From assembly GCF_000423105.1 (NCBI RefSeq), contig NZ_AUHI01000007.1, positions 1-64,000 on the forward strand: a stretch of DNA of 64,000 bases. Direction: 5' to 3'. A model generated the notes under the pieces. The model made no database searches and had not been told where the DNA came from. It saw only the letters and a program-made list of their open reading frames with translations. Numbering within the stretch: position 1 is the stretch's first letter; each line of letters starts with the position of its first letter. This DNA is from Halalkalibacillus halophilus DSM 18494. GTDB lineage: Bacteria; Bacillota; Bacilli; Bacillales; Alkalibacillaceae. A program made the position numbers and the translations under genes. Positions 1 through 7,798 of the stretch are shown here, in pieces.

Positions 1-170
1 TTTTCTTCATACATCATGCCGCCCTTTTTAGGGAGAATCTCCGAAGGAAATTGATCCTCATCTGCATATTTCTTTACTGTTTCCCAGCTGAAACCCGTTC
101 TTTTTGATATTTCATTGATCGATAATGATTTCTCGTTTCTTAGTTTTTTGATATGATTAACTTCAGGCAT
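1..170 (-). CDS. istA: IS21-family transposase IstA, N-terminal part (cut by window edge)
   Basis: Only the first 56 codons are visible. They begin MPEVNHIKKLRNEKSLS and continue with a helix-turn-helix containing SINEISKRTGFSWETVKKYA, which is the typical IstA DNA-binding start (Asn-Glu-Ile-Ser...Thr-Val-Lys-Lys-Tyr-Ala). The start ATG at 170 follows a GAAAGGATG ribosome binding site. The DDE catalytic domain and the partner ATPase gene istB would lie left of the window. IstA binds the element ends and carries out strand transfer, with IstB as the target-selecting AAA+ partner. Whether the copy is intact cannot be judged. Confidence 0.8.
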   Translation of the reverse strand, partial: MPEVNHIKKLRNEKSLSINEISKRTGFSWETVKKYADEDQFPSEILPKKGGMMYEE

Positions 171-332
171 TGCCAGCATCCTTTCATTCCCCTCCACCAT
201 TAATTGTTTAGTCACCATTAACGGTAGGGTGTTTTGATTGGGCTGGCAAGCCTTTTTTTTGCTTTTTGTCGATTACAGCGTTCTAAAGTTTTCTTTGCAA
301 TTCTCACTACTTTTATTTTGCACTATACAACA
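1..332 (-). mobile_element. IS21-family insertion sequence, istA-side end (partial)
   Basis: The window begins inside an insertion sequence whose transposase reads leftwards out of the window. The proposed outer end is near 332: read on the minus strand it starts TGTTGTATAGTGCAAAAT, and IS21-type elements begin with TGT. The short motif AGTGCA/AGTAGTG recurs within the first 35 bases, as expected of the multiple terminal transposase-binding sites of this family. The exact end and the target duplication cannot be confirmed because the other end lies outside the window. Confidence 0.55.
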
Positions 333-546
333 TGTGCATTTTTTTGATTTAATAAATGAACTAATATGATTTTTAAGTAGTGCACTGACCATTTATATTT
401 GATTATTGTTTGGAGCGGAGGACTATTATTAATAATATATTCACCTATCTCTTTAAATATCATATTATCTCCGCGTATTCATTAACGCATTATGTCTAGT
501 AGGCATAAGCTATAATTGAAATCAATCTTTTGGAGGTGTTTGTAAT
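171..546. other. Intergenic region: IS end plus promoter region of the Cys-rich protein
   Basis: This stretch has no gene. Its left part (to about 332) is the non-coding end of the IS21-type element. The right part is AT-rich and contains the sigma-K-type promoter at 485-512 and the ribosome binding site TTGGAGGTG at about 529-538 of the gene at 547. Nothing else is recognised. Confidence 0.6.
485..512 (+). promoter_or_regulatory. Sigma-K-type promoter
   Basis: AC at 485-486, a 17-bp spacer, and CATAAGCTA at 504-512 match the sigma-K consensus AC-N17-CATANNNTA at every defined base. It lies 34 bp upstream of the start codon at 547. Sigma-K is the late mother-cell sigma factor, so this predicts expression when coat and outer layers are assembled. 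The match is short and could arise by chance, but the gene behind it looks like a spore-surface protein. Confidence 0.65.
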
Positions 547-1233
547 ATGCACGATGATAATTTGGATGTAGATCAAGAGCTTTTGTGTATAAATACAGAG
601 AAGGTTTATGACTGGATACTGAATGAAGCTAACTTTGATCTGAGTTTAACTGATTTAGACTTACCTCTAAATCCGAATAATGGTGATGATCTAGAATGTG
701 ATGATATTGATCTGGACTCTGTTTCATGTGTGGTAAGTCCTGCCGAAATCGATCCAATCGTAATATTAGACAGAGAGGATCAAGAGTTTGTAGTAGATGG
801 CGCAGAGGTAACTTTACAGCTTGTGAATATTCGCAAGAACTTTGAAGTAACTATTTTTGTAGACCTAATTCCTGAGCTTGGTGGTACAACTGTTGAGGTT
901 GGATCTGCAGAATTTACACGCTGTGAGCAAGTAATTCTATGTGCACCAGATGGCACCGATATCGACGTAACGTATACTGATTTAGACTGCTTTGTTTGTA
1001 CTGCATCTTGTGATACCGGTACTACAACAGAAGCGGATGAGTTGGATGTAACGGTAACTGTTCGTTTGTGCCAAAGTATACAATCAACATTTGATGTCAC
1101 ACTTGAGATTGTAGCTGGGTTCTGTCAGCCAAGAGATATTCTTCCGTTCCCTCCTTGCCCTGCACCTGCTATGCCACTTCAGTGTCCTGTCGTATTTCCC
1201 AACGGGGTCGCATCGAATGGAAATAATGGATAA
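547..1233 (+). CDS. Cysteine-rich probable spore-surface protein
   Basis: A 228-aa acidic protein with 12 cysteines, no signal peptide and no membrane segment. Residues 13-26 read LLCINTEKVYDWIL; a Cys followed shortly by Lys-Val-Tyr-Asp-Trp is a signature I associate with spore coat/exosporium-type proteins of spore formers, though I cannot name the family. The middle is beta-rich, with alternating Val/Thr/Asp, and holds clustered Cys (LDCFVCTASC near residues 145-154). The C-terminus is rich in Pro, Cys and Gly. Strong RBS (TTGGAGGTG) and a sigma-K-type promoter point to mother-cell expression. Disulfide cross-linking in the spore surface is an inference. Followed by a hairpin terminator. 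Confidence 0.65.
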   Translation: MHDDNLDVDQELLCINTEKVYDWILNEANFDLSLTDLDLPLNPNNGDDLECDDIDLDSVSCVVSPAEIDPIVILDREDQEFVVDGAEVTLQLVNIRKNFEVTIFVDLIPELGGTTVEVGSAEFTRCEQVILCAPDGTDIDVTYTDLDCFVCTASCDTGTTTEADELDVTVTVRLCQSIQSTFDVTLEIVAGFCQPRDILPFPPCPAPAMPLQCPVVFPNGVASNGNNG

Positions 1234-1240
1234 AAACTCC

Positions 1241-1286
1241 ACATAGAAATAAAGAGAGGTAATTTTTCCTCTCTTTTATTTCTGTG
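1241..1286 (+). terminator. Hairpin terminator
   Basis: A 19-bp near-perfect stem (1241-1259 with 1268-1286) around loop TAATTTTT closes the transcription unit of the gene ending at 1233. There is no T-tract behind it, so it may act in part as an mRNA-stabilising end. Confidence 0.6.
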
Positions 1287-1330
1287 AAGATTAAGATGAT
1301 TTAATTAGGAAGAAAGGATGTAGGAATGGA

Positions 1331-2587
1331 TTGAATTTTAAAGGGTCGCTGTACTTACCTATAGAGATCAAAGTTCGGGAGCTGGATTCTAAGTTATTGT
1401 TAGCATATTATGCATCAAAACGCGGTTATCATGTTATTATCGGCGATCATATTTTAGTGGAAAACGCAGCTGACCATTTGCCTGCTGGTATATTTTTTTC
1501 AAAGGGATACCCACGTGGTTTTCGAAAGAAAGTTATAACAAATGCGAAACATTCCAGACATCATGTAGTCGAATTGGATGAAGAAGGTTTACTCGTTCAG
1601 GGAAATAATTATTTATCTGGAAGAATGACTTCTGAACTTCTTGATCTCGTGACGTATGAATTTTGTTGGGGGAAATATCAAAAAGATTTGATTACATCTG
1701 CTAATCCCGAAATGAACAATAAGTGTCGCGTCACAGGGAATCCTAGAATCGACCTGCTAAAGCCGAAATTTCAATCGATTTATGAGGAAGAAGTAGAGAA
1801 GTTAAAAGTTACTTATGGAGATTTCGTCTTAATAAATACGCGGTTCTCACGTTACAATACTGCAAAAGGAAAAAAGGAAAATCCTCATTTTCGACTCATT
1901 AAGAAGTTGTTTTATCTCTATATGGATATGATTAGAAAAACGTGTGATAGCTTTCCAGATCTAAATATAGTGATTAGGCCTCATCCAGGTGAATCGATGA
2001 AAACCTATCAACAAGCCTTCTCCTCTTATAAGAATGTTCATGTGATCCGCGAAGGCAATATTGTGAAGTGGCTAATGGCTGCACAAATTGTTATTCACAA
2101 TGGGTGTACATCAGGTATTGAAGCGTTCCTTCTTGGAAAAAGACTTATTTCTTATGTGCCACCTTATTCAAGTGAGGACGAAATAAGTATGCCAAATCAA
2201 TTAGGGGTAAAAGCCAGGAATGCACACGAGCTCCATAATTTTATCAAAATATTTTTGAAGGACGACAGAAGTGGTTATCTAGATTATTTTAGCGGTTTAA
2301 GTGAAGATGAATTATCTTATTATTGTAATTGGGATAAGGAAACGCATGCCTATGAATCGATTTTAAGTTTATGTGACACTATTCCATTACTTGGCTCTGA
2401 ACCAGTAGGGACTTCTTTGCCAAAAAAAATACTATATCCTAAAGGAAAGAAATCGAAGAGACAATTTTCATTACAAGAGGAGGAAATTCAAGCCTACTTT
2501 CAAAAGTTAAATAAATTAGAGGACAATAGCTTTCCTGTAAAAATTACTAAATTAGCAAAAAATCTTTTTGAGATTCATAGTAGGTAG
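1331..2587 (+). CDS. Surface carbohydrate biosynthesis protein (GT-B-like)
   Basis: A 418-aa protein of the 'surface carbohydrate biosynthesis protein' family, with a GT-B glycosyltransferase-like fold. The N-terminus runs LYLPIEIKVRELDSKLLLAY, typical of this family. The C-terminal half has the nucleotide-sugar-binding look of CDP-glycerol/2-epimerase-like folds: VIRPHPGE near residues 216-223 and HNGCTSGIEAFLLGK near 257-271. A Lys/Arg-rich tail follows. The start is TTG at 1331 behind AGGAATGGA; the nearby ATG at 1326 is out of frame. It probably works in spore-surface or envelope glycan synthesis with the cluster starting at 3740. Substrate unknown. Confidence 0.7.
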   Translation: MNFKGSLYLPIEIKVRELDSKLLLAYYASKRGYHVIIGDHILVENAADHLPAGIFFSKGYPRGFRKKVITNAKHSRHHVVELDEEGLLVQGNNYLSGRMTSELLDLVTYEFCWGKYQKDLITSANPEMNNKCRVTGNPRIDLLKPKFQSIYEEEVEKLKVTYGDFVLINTRFSRYNTAKGKKENPHFRLIKKLFYLYMDMIRKTCDSFPDLNIVIRPHPGESMKTYQQAFSSYKNVHVIREGNIVKWLMAAQIVIHNGCTSGIEAFLLGKRLISYVPPYSSEDEISMPNQLGVKARNAHELHNFIKIFLKDDRSGYLDYFSGLSEDELSYYCNWDKETHAYESILSLCDTIPLLGSEPVGTSLPKKILYPKGKKSKRQFSLQEEEIQAYFQKLNKLEDNSFPVKITKLAKNLFEIHSR

Positions 2588-2611
2588 AACATTTTAATAG
2601 GGGGAAAATTC

Positions 2612-2656
2612 AAAGGTATAATTTCGCAAATGCTGCATGCGGAATTATACCTTTTT
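2612..2656 (+). terminator. Intrinsic terminator
   Basis: Stem AAAGGTATAATTTCGCA (2612-2628) pairs with 2638-2654 and is followed by TTTTT; it ends the transcript of the gene finishing at 2587. Confidence 0.85.
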
Positions 2657-2690
2657 GGTGTAGTTAAATTTATTCTAGGTTTGGATTAAC

Positions 2691-2831
2691 TTATCTTTTT
2701 TTCCCGCACCCGCAACCTCCACGTCTTGTAGTGTTATATTTCACACCAGGCGCAGTTAGATCAATCGGTTTATTTCTTCTTTCCTGATAACTTGATAAGT
2801 TCTCCTTATTACTTATGTCTCTTGCTTTCAA
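2691..2831 (-). CDS. 46-aa small basic protein with GGCGCGKKR tail
   Basis: A small gene: TTG start at 2831 behind a strong AAAGGAG, 46 codons, stop at 2691. The protein starts LKARDISNKENLSSYQ and ends in TTRRGGCGCGKKR. The Cys-Gly-Cys in a Gly/Arg/Lys tail suggests metal binding, disulfide cross-linking or a nucleic-acid contact. No family recognised. A possible -10 box TATAAT lies upstream near 2860 on the minus strand. It sits between surface/sporulation-type genes and reads the same way as the coiled-coil gene behind it, so a spore-protein role is a reasonable guess but unproven. Confidence 0.6.
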   Translation of the reverse strand: MKARDISNKENLSSYQERRNKPIDLTAPGVKYNTTRRGGCGCGKKR

Positions 2832-2934
2832 AGAATCATCTCCTTTCACATCTAGTATATTATAAGGAATTCATCAATTTTTGACAGGGCAATTGTAGGA
2901 ACCTTTTCGTAATCTTTGCCTACCATATCTTGAA

Positions 2935-3495
2935 TTATCTCATTCTAAATGATGGCGAAATAGCTTTAGGCATATGTTTCGTTGAGACGTATTGATTATT
3001 CAGCGAAGGCTTTGATCTATATCTTCTTGAAATGGATTGGTTCTTTTGTAACTTATCTTTTGTTTGTTTAGCGTTTGGGTTTCTTGGTTTGGGCTTTCTA
3101 TATAATGATGAGTTTGATTTCTTACGTTGGTTATTGTTTGCTTGTGTTGTATTAAGGTCAGCAGGCGGTGTGATGTTCTGAAGTATATTTTGCAAAATAC
3201 TATATTCTGACTGAAGCTTTACGTTTTCCTTATCGTCAATCAATAATTCTTTTAGTGCTATAAAATCTTTTTTACGGGAGGCAATCTCCTTCATTAACTT
3301 ATCTATATTGGATTCTGTATGATCTACTATTTGCTTCATCTCTTCAAGCAGTTGTTTCTCTTCCTGTCCTTCTATTTTTCCTTTCATGCCTGTTAATTCC
3401 TCTTTTAACTCCTTGATCGCTAATAATATATTGCTTAATTCTATCTGTACATCGTTCATTTCCGCACCCTCATTTTGTTTCGATTTTTCTACCAT
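2935..3495 (-). CDS. Coiled-coil protein with basic C-terminal tail, function unknown
   Basis: A 186-aa cytoplasmic protein in two halves. Residues 14-110 are predicted to be one long coiled coil rich in Glu, Lys, Leu and Ile (LSNILLAIKELKEELTGM...). Residues 110-186 form a disordered, strongly basic tail rich in Asn, Gln, Lys, Arg, Ser and Pro. The ATG at 3495 has the RBS AAAGGAGATCGATTGA. Such acidic-coil/basic-tail proteins are common among bacillus spore-surface and morphogenetic proteins, which fits the neighbours, but no family is recognised. It lies divergent from the polysaccharide cluster starting at 3740. Confidence 0.6.
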   Translation of the reverse strand: MVEKSKQNEGAEMNDVQIELSNILLAIKELKEELTGMKGKIEGQEEKQLLEEMKQIVDHTESNIDKLMKEIASRKKDFIALKELLIDDKENVKLQSEYSILQNILQNITPPADLNTTQANNNQRKKSNSSLYRKPKPRNPNAKQTKDKLQKNQSISRRYRSKPSLNNQYVSTKHMPKAISPSFRMR

Positions 3496-3739
3496 TCAAT
3501 CGATCTCCTTTCCGTTCAACCATTCCGATTTTTATCACATTAATATAATATTGAAGTTTTTTTAATATGTGATAGATGACCTAGTAAAGCGTCAAGAAGG
3601 GCAACTATTTTTGTTGTTAAAAGGGAAAATGGGTTGATTTAGTAGGCTTGAAGCTTTATCGGTTTGACTGAAAATGAAATATACATAAATAGAACACTAG
3701 TTAGGTAAACAGTTTGGTTAAGGAAAGGAGGACCCGTGA

Positions 3740-4741
3740 GTGTTTTATAAAAATAAAAAGATACTTATTACTGGTGGTACAGGAACAATAGGAAAAAGCA
3801 TATTGAAATACTTACTAAAAGAACAAGTACAGTATATTAAAATATTTAGTCGGGATGAGTATAAACAACAACAGCTTCAATCAGAAATTGGTTACAAAGA
3901 AGAGGTACGATATGTTATTGGAGATATCAGGGAGTATGAGAGTGTTTTACATGCCATGGAGGATATTGATTATGTGTTTCACTTAGCTGCTATGAAACGA
4001 GTAGATGCTTGTGAAATGAACCCAGATGAAGCTGTGAAAACAAATATTCATGGAACGAAAAACGTGATCAGGGGTGCAATCGCACAGAGTGTTAAAAAGG
4101 TTATTTTTACAAGTTCAGATAAAGCTATTTCCCCAACTAATACGTATGGGGCTACTAAATTAATTGGAGAGAAAATGATTACGGCTACAGAATTTTATAT
4201 AAAAAATCATTCTACCGTGTTTGCTAGTGTGCGCTTCGGTAATGTAATGGGGTCAAGAGGTTCGGTCATCCCTCTGTTTAAAAATAAAATCATTAATGAT
4301 AAGAAAATAGAAGTTACTGATGAGAACATGACACGATTTATGATGACGTTGGTACAGGCAACTAATCTGACTGTTAAATCCTTAGAAGAAGCAAAAGGAG
4401 GAGAAGTCTATGTGTTAAAAATGCCTGTCATTAAACTAGGTGACTTAGCAAACATCTTAGTGGAAGAAGTGTGTGAAAAATATGGATTCAATCAAGCGGA
4501 AATCGAAGTGGAAGTTACTGGGCTGAAACCAGGGGAGAAATGGTATGAAGAATTAATGACTTATGATGAATCAAAGCTTGCATGGGAGCTAGATCATATG
4601 TTTTTCATTCCCGGATTTACGAACAGTTCTCCGCCTCGTAAAGCAAAAAAGGCTCTCCATGGAACCTATAGTTCTAGTGGCAAGCAAGCTCTTTCAATAG
4701 AAGAATTACGAATGTTGCTTAAAGAAGCGGGTTTGATTTAA
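3740..4741 (+). CDS. UDP-GlcNAc 4,6-dehydratase-type SDR enzyme (PseB/Pal-like)
   Basis: A 333-aa extended short-chain dehydrogenase/reductase. The NAD(P)-binding GGTGTIG is at residues 12-18. The active site SSDKAISPTNTYGATK, near residues 125-140, has the Asp-Lys pair and the Tyr-X3-Lys of inverting 4,6-dehydratases such as PseB/FlaA1. In pseudaminic-acid synthesis this enzyme, alone (PseB) or with a second SDR (Pen then Pal in B. thuringiensis), turns UDP-GlcNAc into the 4-keto-6-deoxy-L-AltNAc sugar. A second SDR at 7799 makes a Pen/Pal-type pair possible. The GTG start has AAAGGAGG 8 bases upstream. First gene of a same-strand cluster running to 13400. Confidence 0.8.
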   Translation: MFYKNKKILITGGTGTIGKSILKYLLKEQVQYIKIFSRDEYKQQQLQSEIGYKEEVRYVIGDIREYESVLHAMEDIDYVFHLAAMKRVDACEMNPDEAVKTNIHGTKNVIRGAIAQSVKKVIFTSSDKAISPTNTYGATKLIGEKMITATEFYIKNHSTVFASVRFGNVMGSRGSVIPLFKNKIINDKKIEVTDENMTRFMMTLVQATNLTVKSLEEAKGGEVYVLKMPVIKLGDLANILVEEVCEKYGFNQAEIEVEVTGLKPGEKWYEELMTYDESKLAWELDHMFFIPGFTNSSPPRKAKKALHGTYSSSGKQALSIEELRMLLKEAGLI

Positions 4742-4770
4742 TAGAGAAAACTCAAGACAGGAGGTAAACC

Positions 4771-6267
4771 ATGGATACACAAATAAAAAATTACTGGTCT
4801 TTGTATTTAGATTTTCTAAAAGACTTTGAAGCACTGACTTACAATGGGTATTCGATCCCTTATTTATTTGGTCATTTTTATAGCTTTGTTAGTAACAATA
4901 AAACTTTATGGAACGCATTAGCGGATAAGAAATTCTCTAAGCACTTAAAGATTCATGTAAATGATCGCAAAGAAGTGCAGGATGTCTTTAATCAGTTTAC
5001 CTCAAAGCATCGAGGTAGCTTAAAACAGAAGCATAAAAGTGGTGCAGTAGTTTTTCATCAGGATAAACTGTTGCGTATTTCCCCTTTAGCTATTCGAAGG
5101 AATTTCTCTAATTCTAATACGATGATTCTTCAAGCAGGTACAAATAAAAGTAAACATTCCAATAAAAAAAAGAAACAAGGAAAATCTAGAGTTATTTCGG
5201 CTCCTCCAGCAGGAAAAACGAAGGCACCAGTACAAACAGTACCCAATAAGGTCTTCCATCATAAATTTCCTATTCGTTTTTTATCGAACTATAAAACAGC
5301 AACACCTGAATCGATTGCAAAAGTTCAAAATGATGCACGCAAAATTTTTCATGCACATAAAAATCATCCGTTGTATCAAGATGAAAATTTTCAAACGCAC
5401 TTCTTGAGAACGATTCCAGAGATTATTAATAGACTTGAACAATCACGTCAATTTTTTAATACGCATTCTGTATCTTGCGTCGTCGTTTCTACTACTCATG
5501 GATATATTAGTAGAATTCTCGCCTTAGTAGCCTCTAGCAAGGGTATACCAACGATTTGCATGCAACATGGAATCATCGCTAGTGAATTCGGATATCTTCC
5601 CAAACTCGCTACTGTAGATGCTGTCTACGGGAAGTTCGAGGTGGATTGGTATAAAAAAATTGGTGCACCAAAGAAATCCATCGAAATAATCGGTCATCCG
5701 AGGTTCGATCAAGCTTTTGAACGCCTCACAGTGAATCGATTGAAGTTTGAGCGTCGTCTCGGGTTGAACTCCAATCGTCCGACACTAATGATTGTTTGTC
5801 GAGGGGAGCAGGATATAAAGTTATGGCGAACATTTATTGAAACAATAAAAGGGATGAAGATAAATATCATTATTAAAAACTACCCTAGCAAAACAGCTCA
5901 CCCGTTAACAAAGGAATATGCTTTTGTTCATTCTACAGAAGGCTATTCTATTTATGACATTTTTCCTCATGTAGAAGCGGTTGTAGCTTATCCATCTACA
6001 GTTGGACTTGAAGCAATGCTTGCGAAAAAGCCAGTATTTATTTTGAATAATCAAGTAAAAGGCTATACAGATTATTACCTATCCTTAGACCGACTAATTC
6101 ATTCAGACCCTAAGGTATTAGGGAAATTAATTAGAAAACACTTTAGTGATCCATCTTTTAGAAATTATGCGAGGGCAAGACAAAGAAGATTTCTGAAGTA
6201 TGCTTATCCCGTTGTCACTAGTTCTTCAGAAAGACTTAAGCAATTAGTTACAAAGCTTACGAGATAG
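4771..6267 (+). CDS. Glycosyltransferase-like protein A (tandem paralogue, SpsB/CDP-glycerol-transferase-like fold)
   Basis: A 498-aa soluble protein. The conserved C-terminal part has GIPTICMQHGIIASEFGYLP (about residues 258-277), then VYGKFEVDWYKKIGAP, IEIIGHPRFDQAF and YPSTVGLEAMLAKKPVF (about 409-425). This His/Gly-Pro/Glu pattern is that of the second Rossmann domain in CDP-glycerol glycerophosphotransferase and related GT-B enzymes. A Lys-rich linker (about 126-155) separates it from an alpha-helical N-terminal domain. The next gene is a clear duplicate. B. subtilis sps carries one CDP-glycerol-transferase-like gene (spsB), so these could be its counterparts and candidate transferases for the CMP-activated sugar made by the cluster. 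Activity unproven. Confidence 0.65.
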   Translation: MDTQIKNYWSLYLDFLKDFEALTYNGYSIPYLFGHFYSFVSNNKTLWNALADKKFSKHLKIHVNDRKEVQDVFNQFTSKHRGSLKQKHKSGAVVFHQDKLLRISPLAIRRNFSNSNTMILQAGTNKSKHSNKKKKQGKSRVISAPPAGKTKAPVQTVPNKVFHHKFPIRFLSNYKTATPESIAKVQNDARKIFHAHKNHPLYQDENFQTHFLRTIPEIINRLEQSRQFFNTHSVSCVVVSTTHGYISRILALVASSKGIPTICMQHGIIASEFGYLPKLATVDAVYGKFEVDWYKKIGAPKKSIEIIGHPRFDQAFERLTVNRLKFERRLGLNSNRPTLMIVCRGEQDIKLWRTFIETIKGMKINIIIKNYPSKTAHPLTKEYAFVHSTEGYSIYDIFPHVEAVVAYPSTVGLEAMLAKKPVFILNNQVKGYTDYYLSLDRLIHSDPKVLGKLIRKHFSDPSFRNYARARQRRFLKYAYPVVTSSSERLKQLVTKLTR

Positions 6268-6286
6268 ACTTTTCTAGGAGGTAATC

Positions 6287-7693
6287 ATGAATACGTATAT
6301 TAAAAATTATTGGTCATTATACCTCGAATTTATTCTTGATTTTCAAAAGGTGACATATAGAGGGCTTTCCTTATCATATTTGATCCACTTTCCTTCGTTG
6401 ATTCGAAAAAGACCTGAAGTGTGGAATGCTTTTCATCAGGATGCATTTGCAGAAAGGCTGGCAAGACAAATTACGGACCAAAAAGAGTTCCAACAAATCT
6501 TTACGCAGTACTTTCAATCACATAAACAGTCCCCTTCAGCTAAAAAAGCAGAAGGGAAAGTAATAGTGATAGGTGACCGGCTGATTCGCTTACCAGATCA
6601 AACCTACCAAGACTACTTTCCCCCATCCAATACGGTGATAGTCAAAACTAGCAATAAAGAAAAATCAATAATAACTCCAACACGTATCCCTAATAAATAT
6701 ATTAGTGAATACCAAATTAATATAAAGAAGCAGAAGATCATTATTCAAAATCAGTTAAGACAGATTCTTAAAGCGTATAAAGGTCATCACCTATATGGTA
6801 AAGAGTATTTTCAGAAACTACTTCTAAGAAAAGCAGCTGATGTGGCCAATCAAATTGAGATTAGTAATCGAATGTTAGATGATGTAACAGCTTCTTGTAT
6901 TATTATTTCTAGCCCTAATCATTTCAGTCGTGTTGTTGCATTAGTTGCAGCTGAACGAGGAATTCCAACCATTTGTATACAACATGGCATTGTCGCCAAT
7001 GAGTTTGGTTACTTGCCAAAGATTGCGACAGTAGATCCCGTCTATGGTCAATATGAGGTCGACTGGTATAAAAAAATGGGTGCACCGGTTGAATCACTTG
7101 AGATCATTGGACACCCAAGATTTGACCAATTATTCGAAAATAAAATCCCTAATAAACAGAACATGTACAAAAAGTTAGGACTAAACACAAAAAAGAAAAC
7201 CTTAATGGTTATTGTGAGAGGAAATCGTCACATAGAGAAGTGGAAAATTCTCCTAGATACGATTTCTAAATCAAAAGAACTCGATATGAATATATTAATC
7301 AAAGACTTTCCCAGTAATCCTTCCCATGAATTAGTTAAGCGTTATCCTTTTGCCCAGTCGACAAAAAATGAAGAACTTTATGATCTTCTACCTATTGTAG
7401 ATGGTGTAATTTCCTATACTTCAACAGTTGGACTCGAAGCTATGTTAATTCATAAACCAGTCTTCATTATGCATACACGGTTACCGAGTTATACCGGTTA
7501 CTTTGATGCTCTTGGAGAAGCAGTTCAGAAAGATCCTCAAAGGTTAGCGGTACAAATCATCAACTATTTCAATGATGAAAGTTGGAAAAAATCAATTGAC
7601 AATGCGAGAGAGGAATTTTTGAAATATGCCTATCCTAATGTAGGTTCCTCAGGTAATCGTCTACAAGAGTTAGTGAATAGACTTAGCAAATGA
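6287..7693 (+). CDS. Glycosyltransferase-like protein B (tandem paralogue)
   Basis: A 468-aa paralogue of the preceding gene, 19 bp downstream of it. Both start with Ile-Lys-Asn-Tyr-Trp-Ser-Leu-Tyr-Leu and share GIPTICIQHGIVANEFGYLP, AxVDWYKKMGAP, EIIGHPRFDQLF and TSTVGLEAML, so an in-cluster duplication is directly visible. This copy lacks most of the Lys-rich linker of copy A. Gly-His-Pro-Arg-Phe-Asp and the acidic Glu of GLEAM are kept in both, suggesting both are active. Two transferases could add the sugar to two acceptors or build alternating linkages; that is inference. RBS AGGAGG precedes the ATG. Confidence 0.65.
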   Translation: MNTYIKNYWSLYLEFILDFQKVTYRGLSLSYLIHFPSLIRKRPEVWNAFHQDAFAERLARQITDQKEFQQIFTQYFQSHKQSPSAKKAEGKVIVIGDRLIRLPDQTYQDYFPPSNTVIVKTSNKEKSIITPTRIPNKYISEYQINIKKQKIIIQNQLRQILKAYKGHHLYGKEYFQKLLLRKAADVANQIEISNRMLDDVTASCIIISSPNHFSRVVALVAAERGIPTICIQHGIVANEFGYLPKIATVDPVYGQYEVDWYKKMGAPVESLEIIGHPRFDQLFENKIPNKQNMYKKLGLNTKKKTLMVIVRGNRHIEKWKILLDTISKSKELDMNILIKDFPSNPSHELVKRYPFAQSTKNEELYDLLPIVDGVISYTSTVGLEAMLIHKPVFIMHTRLPSYTGYFDALGEAVQKDPQRLAVQIINYFNDESWKKSIDNAREEFLKYAYPNVGSSGNRLQELVNRLSK

Positions 7694-7798
7694 TACAGCA
7701 ACTTAAAATAGGGATTTATGCTAGTAGATCTGCCATGAACTTGTTTTACTTGAGTGAATAAAATAAATGGAGAACGATTAGGAAGGAGTGTGAATAAG

